Below are positions 25,803 to 32,716 of a stretch of DNA of 32,716 bases, piece after piece. The notes beneath the pieces are model-generated. The model was not told the origin of the DNA. It did not search any database and saw only the letters and a program-made list of their open reading frames with translations. The DNA is from Candidatus Omnitrophota bacterium (GTDB lineage: Bacteria > Omnitrophota > Gorgyraeia > B26-G9), in NCBI GenBank assembly GCA_016213925.1, contig JACQZH010000002.1:1-32716 (forward strand), written 5' to 3'. Positions within the stretch are counted from its first letter, which is position 1; each line of letters begins with the position of its first letter. The position numbers and the translations under genes were made by a program.

Positions 25803-27683
25803 ATGAATAGGAGAATGGTCGCCTGTATTGTTTTGTGTTTTATGTCAGTTTTTTTTGCGGGCAGTTTAAAAGCGCAAACAGAAACAACAAAATATAATCT
25901 CGGCCAGGTTGTTGTAAGCGCGACAAAAACCGAAGAATATGTTTCGGGCATAGGCGCGAGCGCGACTGTTATTAGCAGCGAAGAAATCCGCAAAAGCGCA
26001 AAACCGACAGTTTTTGAAATCTTAAAGGATGTCCCGGGGGTGTCTTTAACAAAAAGAGGCGGATTTGGCGGAGGCGCTAATATTTATTTAAGAGGAACTA
26101 AGCCAGGGCATACGCTTGTTATGATAGATGGAGTGAAGGTAAATGACCCGATAGGAGTCGAGCGTTCCTGTGATTTCGCGCATATAAGCGCAAATAATAT
26201 TGAGAGGATCGAGGTTATCCGGGGTTCGCAGAGCACATTGTACGGGCCTGAGGCAATCGGAGGGGTTATTAATATTATTACCAAAAAAGGCAGCAAGGGA
26301 GCCCAAACGGATTATTCTATTGAAGGCGGGTCTCATAATACTTTCAGTGAGTCACTGGCAGTAAGCGGAGCGAACGAGAAGCTGAATTATTCTTTATCGG
26401 TTTTTAGGAAGGATTCCGACGGGATTTCCATGGCAAAGGATACTCAAGAAGACGATTCTTATGCCGGCACCACGGTATCGTCAAATTTCGGCGCCCGGAT
26501 TTTTGATAATAGCGAGTTGTCTTTTGTCATGCGTTATACCGGAGCGGATTATGATATTGATGACGGCGCGTATGAAGATGACCCTAATTACACTTCTGAA
26601 TGGGAACAATATAGTTCCAAGCTCGCGTTTAAGCAGGACATCAATGAAAACTGGGATCACTGCCTGGCGTTTTCTTTTATGGACATTGAAAGGTCTAACC
26701 TGGATTTTCCGGACGCGATAGACGCGGGGGATGATTTGGAAGATAAATATACGGGAGATAACAGGAAAATTGAATGGCAGCATAATTTTTCATTTTGGGA
26801 GAACCTGATGCATACCTTCGGAGCTGAGCATGAAAAAGAACGCGGGACTTCGGATTACCGATCAGGGGCATTTACAGACAGGCTTGACCGCAGGAGCATA
26901 AGCAATTATGGTTATTATTTTCAAAACCAGTTGAAGGCAACCGATAATTTTTCTGTTTTGCTCGGGGTTCGTGCCGATGATCATGAAATTTTCGGCAAGC
27001 AGGAAACCTACAAAGCCTCTTCGGTGTATTCGTTAAATAATGGGCAAACCCGCATTAAGGGGAATTGTTCGGCCGGTTTTAAGGCGCCTGCGATTTATCA
27101 GCTTTATTCAAGTTACGGGACAAGTAATTTATCCCCGGATAAAAGCAGAAGTTATGATTTCGGTTTTGAACAGGAGTTTTTTGAAAATAAATTAAATTTT
27201 AGTACAAGGTATTTTTATAATAACTTTAAAAATATGGTTGAGTTTGATATGACAGACTGGAAATATAAAAATATCGGCAGGGCAAAAACCGACGGCTATG
27301 AGTTAGAAACGGATTTTTCTGTTTTTGATGGCTTGAAACTAGCGGCTAACTACACTTTTTTGCGGGCAAAGAACAAGGACAACGGAAAGACTCTGGCGCA
27401 AAGGCCAAGAAACAGCGCGAATTTTTCCGCGGACTGGGGATTTCTACCTAAGTGGAATGTTTTCATGAACGCTAATTATAGCGGAGCGCGTTGGAATGAC
27501 GCTACCAATGCGAACAAACTAAAACATTTTTTAACCGCGGATCTGGCTCTTGCTTATGAAATAAAAGAAGATCTTGGCTTAAGCTTTCGGATAGTAAATA
27601 TCTTTGACGATAAATATCAAATTATCAGAGGTTATAATACTGAAGACAGGTCATGTTATGCCGGCATAAAAGGTAATTTTTAA
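25803..27683 (+). CDS. btuB: TonB-dependent receptor, vitamin B12-type
   Basis: Signal peptide, TonB-box-like QVVVSATKTEEY, plug VFEILKDVPGVSL...IYLRGTKPGHTLVMIDGVKVNDP...IERIEVIRGSQSTLYGPEAIGGVINIITKK; riboswitch upstream. Confidence 0.92.
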   Translation: MNRRMVACIVLCFMSVFFAGSLKAQTETTKYNLGQVVVSATKTEEYVSGIGASATVISSEEIRKSAKPTVFEILKDVPGVSLTKRGGFGGGANIYLRGTKPGHTLVMIDGVKVNDPIGVERSCDFAHISANNIERIEVIRGSQSTLYGPEAIGGVINIITKKGSKGAQTDYSIEGGSHNTFSESLAVSGANEKLNYSLSVFRKDSDGISMAKDTQEDDSYAGTTVSSNFGARIFDNSELSFVMRYTGADYDIDDGAYEDDPNYTSEWEQYSSKLAFKQDINENWDHCLAFSFMDIERSNLDFPDAIDAGDDLEDKYTGDNRKIEWQHNFSFWENLMHTFGAEHEKERGTSDYRSGAFTDRLDRRSISNYGYYFQNQLKATDNFSVLLGVRADDHEIFGKQETYKASSVYSLNNGQTRIKGNCSAGFKAPAIYQLYSSYGTSNLSPDKSRSYDFGFEQEFFENKLNFSTRYFYNNFKNMVEFDMTDWKYKNIGRAKTDGYELETDFSVFDGLKLAANYTFLRAKNKDNGKTLAQRPRNSANFSADWGFLPKWNVFMNANYSGARWNDATNANKLKHFLTADLALAYEIKEDLGLSFRIVNIFDDKYQIIRGYNTEDRSCYAGIKGNF

Positions 27684-27687
27684 TTAA

Positions 27688-28305
27688 ATGGATAATAGGA
27701 GAATAATGGCTGCTGCGTTTATGTTTTCTATGGCAGCGCATGCGATTGCGGGCGCTGCCATAGGGAACTTTTTTGACGGTTCTTTTGACAAAAAAGCAGT
27801 TTTTCCCAGAACGGAAATTATTTTAATTAAGGAAAAAGAGATTCCGGCATTATTGCCGGATATCGATATGATTGGGAAGGAGAAAAAACTTGGACAAAGC
27901 GCGAAAGAGGAAAAACCAAAAGAAACCAAACAAGAACAGTTCCAAGATGTTTACGGCCGGATAAATTTGCCTGCGGAAGAAAAGACGGAACATAAACAGG
28001 ATGTTGCTGCAAAAGAGGCAATGTTAAGATACCAGGATAAAGTTAAACAGCGCATTGAAGCGCGCCGCAGGTATCCTGCGCAGGCAAGGCAAAAGAAAAT
28101 AGAAGGAACAGTAAATATTTCTTTTTCAATAATGCGCGATGGGTCCTCTCAAGAGGCTAGGGTAGCGCAAAGTTCAGGTTGTGATATTCTCGATAAGGAG
28201 GCAGTGGATACGATTAAACGAGCTTGTCCATTTTTGCCTTTACCGGAAGAGATAACAAGTGATTCTATAGCAATATATGTTGCTATAGTATTTGCTTTAA
28301 ATTGA
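27688..28305 (+). CDS. tonB: TonB-family energy transducer
   Basis: N-terminal anchor; RRRYPAQARQKKIEGTVNISFSIMRDGSSQEARVAQSSGCDILDKEAVDTIKRACPFLPLP. Confidence 0.85.
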   Translation: MDNRRIMAAAFMFSMAAHAIAGAAIGNFFDGSFDKKAVFPRTEIILIKEKEIPALLPDIDMIGKEKKLGQSAKEEKPKETKQEQFQDVYGRINLPAEEKTEHKQDVAAKEAMLRYQDKVKQRIEARRRYPAQARQKKIEGTVNISFSIMRDGSSQEARVAQSSGCDILDKEAVDTIKRACPFLPLPEEITSDSIAIYVAIVFALN

Positions 28306-28331
28306 CAAAGTTATGCGGATAAGAGTACAAT
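28302..28331 (+). promoter_or_regulatory. Sigma70-type promoter upstream of the DJ-1 gene
   Basis: TTGACA (28302-28307), 18 nt, TACAAT (28326-28331). Confidence 0.55.
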
Positions 28332-28364
28332 ATCATTGAGGTTTATCGATAAGAGAAAGATATT

Positions 28365-28928
28365 ATGAGTAAAAAAGCGGTAGTTATTCTGGCTGAAGGT
28401 TTTGAAGAGATGGAGGCGGTAATACCCATAGATATTTTGCGCAGGGCGAATATTGATGTTTTGGCTGCCTCTGCCGCGGATAAACTTCTTGTGTGCGGCT
28501 CCCGAAAAATCATAATACAGGCTGATGTACTGCTGAAAGATATTATAAACGAGGTTCCGGATATTTTGCTCCTGCCTGGGGGCAGCCAGGGGGCAATCAA
28601 CCTTTCGCATTCGGAAATGGTGATTGACTTTGTAAGACGATGCGCGGCTGAAGATAAAATTATAGCTGCTATTTGCGCCGCGCCGGCTTATGTGCTTACT
28701 AAAGCCGGAGTTTTATCCTTAAAGAAAGCGACTTGTTATCCCGGCAGTGAAATAAGATTCAGCAAAGATACGGTTTATGTCAACAAAAAAACAGTGATTG
28801 ACGGTAATATTATCACAGGCCAGGGGCCTGGAGCGGCTTTTGCTTTTGCTTTAGCAATCGTTGAAAAAGTTTATGGGCAGAGCAGGGCTAAGGAAGTTAA
28901 AGATAAAGCCCTGATAACCGGGGGATGA
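28365..28928 (+). CDS. DJ-1/PfpI family protein
   Basis: VVILAEGFEEMEAVIPIDILRRANIDV, LPGGSQGA, AAICAAPAYVLTKAGVL. Confidence 0.92.
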   Translation: MSKKAVVILAEGFEEMEAVIPIDILRRANIDVLAASAADKLLVCGSRKIIIQADVLLKDIINEVPDILLLPGGSQGAINLSHSEMVIDFVRRCAAEDKIIAAICAAPAYVLTKAGVLSLKKATCYPGSEIRFSKDTVYVNKKTVIDGNIITGQGPGAAFAFALAIVEKVYGQSRAKEVKDKALITGG

Positions 28929-28946
28929 AAAAGGGAGGACAATTAA

Positions 28947-29324
28947 GTGGAGCAAAAAAGAAAACATATGCGTGTTGAAGATTTAGTAGAGGTAGAATTT
29001 GTTTCAGTTGCTTCTGAAGCTACGGTTATTATCAAGACCAAGACCAGGGATATCGGCGCCGGCGGGGTAAAGGTATACTTAAACCATAGAATCTTTCCCG
29101 GGACTAAACTGCAGTTAAATATAAAAATTCCCAATGAAAAAACAGATATCCAGTCAGAAGCTGAAGTTATCAGCGCGGACTTGATCGGTGTTATCGGTGA
29201 TAAAGGCCAGGAGCGGTTATATGAGACCAGGCTTAAGTTTATTAAAATGGAAGCACAAGACAAAAATAAAATTATCCGTCATGTTTACGGATGCCGGAGA
29301 AAACAATTGATTGTAAAAAAATAA
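28947..29324 (+). CDS. PilZ-domain protein
   Basis: EQKRKHMR (RxxxR) and DIGAGGVKVYL (variant of D/NxSxxG); GTG start with SD. Confidence 0.75.
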   Translation: MEQKRKHMRVEDLVEVEFVSVASEATVIIKTKTRDIGAGGVKVYLNHRIFPGTKLQLNIKIPNEKTDIQSEAEVISADLIGVIGDKGQERLYETRLKFIKMEAQDKNKIIRHVYGCRRKQLIVKK

Positions 29325-29399
29325 AGAGATTTGGCCTAAAAAGTGATGAAGCCCCTGCTTTTTAAGTCCGAGGGGCATCTGGGATCAAGGAAAGCGAAA

Positions 29400-29786
29400 A
29401 TGAGTGTTTTAAACGCCAAGTTGAGTTTTGCTTTTTTATGCGATTATGCTTCGGTAAGCCGCGAAGGCAAGCTTAGCTTGAATGGAATTTTTGAAAATAT
29501 TAATGCGCGGGCTTTTCCCGTGCATCATCCGCTGATGTATATCGTCGCTAATATTATCGGAGTGAATGATAAAGATAAGTTTACTTGTGAACTGACATTG
29601 GAAAGCGATCCAGGCAATAAATTGGCAGTTATTGCGCAGGAAGTTACGATTAATCAAAACCGCAATTTTGGATTTATCGGCCAGTTTATAAATATCCGTT
29701 ATGATGTGCAGGGCAAGTACGCGGTGAAATTTTATATCGATAATAAAGAAATCGGGACACATTGTTTCTATCTCAGGCAAAATTGA
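29400..29786 (+). CDS. DUF6941-like protein
   Basis: AFLCDYASVSREGKLSLNGIFENINARAFPVHHPLMYIVANI. ATG 29400 preceded by aagga; the GTG 29343 start is less likely. Confidence 0.65.
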   Translation: MSVLNAKLSFAFLCDYASVSREGKLSLNGIFENINARAFPVHHPLMYIVANIIGVNDKDKFTCELTLESDPGNKLAVIAQEVTINQNRNFGFIGQFINIRYDVQGKYAVKFYIDNKEIGTHCFYLRQN

Positions 29787-29793
29787 CTAAAGG

Positions 29794-31662
29794 TCAAACC
29801 AGCACTGCTTTTACCATGCCTCTTACTGAATTAGTTAAATATATTTCATCTGCTAATTTAAGGTCATTAATTGTGATGACCCTTTCTTTTATTTTTCGGG
29901 GATTATTTTCGATGAGGAACTGACGGTAAATCCCTGGTAAAAGGCCGCATGATTCTGGCGGGGTTAGCAATAAAGAACCCTTTTTAATAAAGATATTTGA
30001 AATCGCGCCCTCGGTGATTTGGTTTTTCGTGTTTACAAAAATTACGTCGTAATATCCAAGTTGATGGTATTTTTGGTATTCCTTATTGTAAAGCAGCCGG
30101 TTAGTTGTTTTATGATATAAAAATGTATCGTTAGAGTTTGTCTTGTATTTTGATAAAATTATTTTATTGAGAATGCTCTTGTTAGGCAAAGACAAGGCTT
30201 CGCGTTCAATTTTTATACGGTTATTTATAGAAAGTAAAAAGCGTACCTTATAATTGGATTTTTCGCAAAAAGAATGAGAATAAGCAAATAGTTGTTTTCT
30301 TACCTCATTTTCCTTAAAAGGGAATCCAAAAAAACAGGCTGATTTTTTTAAGCGGGCTAAGTGCGCGTCAAGCAGCAGAAATCCTTTCTTTTTCGACCAG
30401 CGCATTGTTTCTATCAGCTCAAAGGTAGGTGTTTTAAGAAACCGCGCTTTTAAGTTGCTTTCTTTATATTCAGAATAAGGGTCAGAGCTGTATGTAATTC
30501 CGCTGCCGATACCCATTTCGCCTTTTCCTTTTTCAAGGAGTATAGTCCGAATTACGACATTAAAAACTCCCCGGTTTTTCGGCCCCAAAAAACCAATTGA
30601 ACCTGTATAAATTTTTCTCGGCTCCAGCTCAATTTTTTTGATTAGTTCCATGGTATGGATTTTCGGCGCACCGGTGACAGAGCCGGAAGGAAAAATACTG
30701 GAAAATAACTTTGAAATATTTATGCCTGGTTTTAAGCGGCTTTTGACTGTGGATGTCATTTGTAAAAGAGTTTTATATTGCTCGATGCTAAACAAGCGCT
30801 GGACTTTTACGCTGCCGGTTTTTGAAATTTTTCCCAGGTCATTGCGTAAAAGGTCAACGATCATAATATTTTCCGCCTGGTTCTTAGGATCGTTTTTTAA
30901 TTCAGTACTATTTTTTTTATCTTCGTAAATATTTTTTCCTCTGCAAATGGTACCTTTCATCGGCCGGACAGTTATATTATTTTTGTTCAGGCGGAAGAAT
31001 AACTCTGGTGAAAATGACAAAATATCAAAGTCAGGGGTTTTAATCAAAGCGGAATAGTTAACCGGCTGCCTGTTGCGTAGTTCCTGATATAGGGCAAAAG
31101 GACATCCGCTAAAAGAAAATTTATATTTCATAGTGTAGTTTACCTGGTAAGTATCGCCGTTTTCGATAAATCTTTTTATTTTGCTGATATTATTGAAATA
31201 TTCAGGACGGGAAGTATTAAGTTTAAGTTCAGAAATTTTATATTTTTCCGCGTAATCAATTATCTGGAGATTAAATTTTGCCGCGTGAGGTATTTTGTAA
31301 TGCGGCGCATTATTAGAAAAAACATTGTTTCTGTGATTAAATATCAGGGGTTTTTTAAAGACGCCCATCCAGATAAGGGGGAAGTCATATTTTTCAGCTG
31401 GTTCGAATTTTCCAGAAAAGGCATAGCCTGTCTCATAAGCGATAAATCCGCAAATATAATACCCCTTGCTTGTTGCCTGCTGGAGTTTTTTAAATGCCGC
31501 TTTAATTTTTTTAGTTTCAAAACAACAGACAATAGACATAGGGTCAGTGAAAACATATGAAAGATAGTTTTCTTTGTCTGGCGTTACGCTTTCCATGAGA
31601 ATGAATGTCTGCTGATTTTTTAGGGAATTTAAAATATTTTCTAAAGGAAATTTATTTTTCAT
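29794..31662 (-). CDS. pabB: Aminodeoxychorismate synthase component I fused to 4-amino-4-deoxychorismate lyase
   Basis: Chorismate-binding motifs (FSPELFFRLNKNNITVRPMKGTICRG, IFPSGSVTGAPKIHTMELIKKIE, YTGSIGFLG) then class IV aminotransferase (LIETMRWSKKKGFLLLDAHLARLKKSA, TEGAISNIFIKK). Start at 31662. Confidence 0.92.
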   Translation of the reverse strand: MKNKFPLENILNSLKNQQTFILMESVTPDKENYLSYVFTDPMSIVCCFETKKIKAAFKKLQQATSKGYYICGFIAYETGYAFSGKFEPAEKYDFPLIWMGVFKKPLIFNHRNNVFSNNAPHYKIPHAAKFNLQIIDYAEKYKISELKLNTSRPEYFNNISKIKRFIENGDTYQVNYTMKYKFSFSGCPFALYQELRNRQPVNYSALIKTPDFDILSFSPELFFRLNKNNITVRPMKGTICRGKNIYEDKKNSTELKNDPKNQAENIMIVDLLRNDLGKISKTGSVKVQRLFSIEQYKTLLQMTSTVKSRLKPGINISKLFSSIFPSGSVTGAPKIHTMELIKKIELEPRKIYTGSIGFLGPKNRGVFNVVIRTILLEKGKGEMGIGSGITYSSDPYSEYKESNLKARFLKTPTFELIETMRWSKKKGFLLLDAHLARLKKSACFFGFPFKENEVRKQLFAYSHSFCEKSNYKVRFLLSINNRIKIEREALSLPNKSILNKIILSKYKTNSNDTFLYHKTTNRLLYNKEYQKYHQLGYYDVIFVNTKNQITEGAISNIFIKKGSLLLTPPESCGLLPGIYRQFLIENNPRKIKERVITINDLKLADEIYLTNSVRGMVKAVLV

Positions 31663-31675
31663 AGTTTTACCCTGC

Positions 31676-31707
31676 GAAATAAAAACCACCCGGCGAATCT
31701 GGGTGGC
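31676..31707 (-). terminator. Intrinsic terminator/attenuator in the pabB leader
   Basis: Minus strand: ccaccc/gggtgg stem (plus coordinates 31686-31691 and 31701-31706) followed by tttttatttc, 14 nt before the pabB start. Confidence 0.75.
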
Positions 31708-31780
31708 TGTTCGAATATCTCTTTTTCTGGTGCAATTATGAAGTATTCGAGGTAAAGCTTGTCATAATTCGTTAAATATT

Positions 31781-31808
31781 AGTATAATAGATTTTTGTAT
31801 TGAGTCAA
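31781..31808 (-). promoter_or_regulatory. Sigma70-type promoter for pabB
   Basis: Minus strand TTGACT (31803-31808), 16 nt, TATACT (31781-31786). Confidence 0.7.
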
Positions 31809-31885
31809 GCAAAAACAATAAATTAATTCGTCAGCATAACATATTTTATTTCAATTTGTTACGTTAAATATTCAGATATATTTTC

Positions 31886-31914
31886 TTGATGTTTTTTAGG
31901 TTTAATGGTATACT
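31886..31914 (+). promoter_or_regulatory. Sigma70-type promoter for the Gln-rich secreted protein gene
   Basis: TTGATG (31886-31891), 17 nt, TATACT (31909-31914). Confidence 0.6.
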
Positions 31915-31960
31915 TTATATAAACTTTTGAAAAGAGCGGTTCATGATTTAAAAGGCGTAT

Positions 31961-32716
31961 ATGCATGATAATAGAAGAATGAAACATAAGTTAACTTTTG
32001 GCTTAATTGCGTTTATTTGCCAGGTTAGTTTGGTTTATTCTGCAGCACAGGCCAGCTGGCTTAATCGGGATGTTGCGCAAGATTATTTGCAGCAACGCTA
32101 TGGTGACCAAAATAAAAATAATCATAATAGTACCAAGCATAACAATATAATTGTAATCAAAAAAACAGATAAGGAAACCGGCCTCCCCAATAACCAGAAC
32201 ATAGAAAAGATGATAATGCCTCTTTTGAACAAATCTTCTGCAGAGAAAAGTTCACAGCAGGATCTAAAACAACAAACAGCTAGCGGATTAAATGTATCCG
32301 GCGCTGATTTACAAACGAAAGTGAAACTTTTAAAAAGCATGGATTGTTCCCAATCTGAAGCCGCGGTTAATTTAATCGGGGTTAATGGCGGAGGGCATGC
32401 GGTAAAAGATGTTTCTAACGCGCTCAAAGAAGCGGGATATAACCAACAGAAGGTTGATAGATTCCTGGGGAGTGTTGTAGATAGGTTAGAGCAAAATCTG
32501 GATTTAAATAAGATGCCTACGAATAATGAGCAAAATACTCGGATTGATTGGAAACAGCAGAAGACAGTCGCGCAAACCGGCCAGCAGAAACTTCAGGAGC
32601 AGAATAAGCCGGCGGATAGCAAACAAAACGAAATTTATTCCAATCAGCAGTTAGAACAGCAAAAGACAGTCGCGCAAACCGGCCAGCAGAAACTTCAGGA
32701 GCAGAATAAGCCGGCG
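31961..32716 (+). CDS. Secreted Gln-rich repeat protein, 3'-truncated by the window end
   Basis: Manual translation is open from ATG 31961 (or 31979) to the last base: MKHKLTFGLIAFICQVSLVYSAAQA signal peptide, then tandem QQKTVAQTGQQKLQEQNKPA. Not in the ORF track because there is no stop in the window. Confidence 0.8.
   Translation, partial: MHDNRRMKHKLTFGLIAFICQVSLVYSAAQASWLNRDVAQDYLQQRYGDQNKNNHNSTKHNNIIVIKKTDKETGLPNNQNIEKMIMPLLNKSSAEKSSQQDLKQQTASGLNVSGADLQTKVKLLKSMDCSQSEAAVNLIGVNGGGHAVKDVSNALKEAGYNQQKVDRFLGSVVDRLEQNLDLNKMPTNNEQNTRIDWKQQKTVAQTGQQKLQEQNKPADSKQNEIYSNQQLEQQKTVAQTGQQKLQEQNKPA
32561..32716 (+). repeat. 54 nt perfect direct repeat (102 nt period) in the Gln-rich gene
   Basis: aagacagtcgcgcaaaccggccagcagaaacttcaggagcagaataagccggcg at 32561-32614 and 32663-32716. 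Confidence 0.95.

Noticed and set aside
28943-29263. 106 aa minus-strand ORF
   Set aside because: Antisense to the PilZ gene with no recognisable family.
31660-31707. T-box-like gggtgg motif in the pabB leader
   Set aside because: Only GGGTGG matches; the rest of the conserved T-box sequence and specifier structure are absent. It is the terminator 3' arm.
31685-31755. tRNA-like tgttcgaata segment next to a ggtggc stem
   Set aside because: The flanks of ttcgaat do not form a T-stem and no cloverleaf can be drawn; the minus-strand leader/terminator interpretation fits better.
32122-32427. 101 aa minus-strand ORF
   Set aside because: Antisense to the clearly coding, signal-peptide-bearing Gln-rich ORF.

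Overview
This is a 32.7 kb AT-rich bacterial window. The gene content and intergenic repeats suggest an uncultivated, Omnitrophica-like Gram-negative, but that placement is inference. It contains no rRNA, tRNA, CRISPR array, phage module or transposase that I can support. Left part (1-15.3 kb): a TIM-barrel-like protein, a B12-binding radical SAM protein, a two-CW protein, an SPL-like radical SAM protein, a YfiM-like protein, an ArfB-type release factor, a DUF2089/LemA pair, a GGDEF protein, a large gingipain-like (C25) secreted protease, a TPM-domain lipoprotein, and a PAS-GAF-GGDEF-HD-GYP protein broken inside GGDEF. Centre (15.47-28.3 kb): a corrinoid uptake and salvage locus with a consensus promoter, cobalamin riboswitch 1, cobS, cobC-like, cobU, cobT, a disrupted cobD, cbiB, an asparagine-synthase-like ligase, a Dph6-like PP-loop ATPase, btuF, btuC, btuD and cobO, then cobalamin riboswitch 2, btuB and tonB. 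Right part: DJ-1/PfpI, PilZ, a DUF6941-like protein, a pabB-pabC fusion on the minus strand with an attenuator-like leader, and a Gln-rich secreted protein that runs off the window end and is absent from the ORF track. The observations most worth a second look are: (1) an inverted array of TAGCG heptamers forming a long hairpin inside the btuB riboswitch; (2) two ATP-dependent ligase-type enzymes embedded in the B12 salvage operon; (3) two frame-disrupting internal deletions in conserved genes; (4) a three-way-junction intergenic element at 1164-1267; (5) the pabBC leader.
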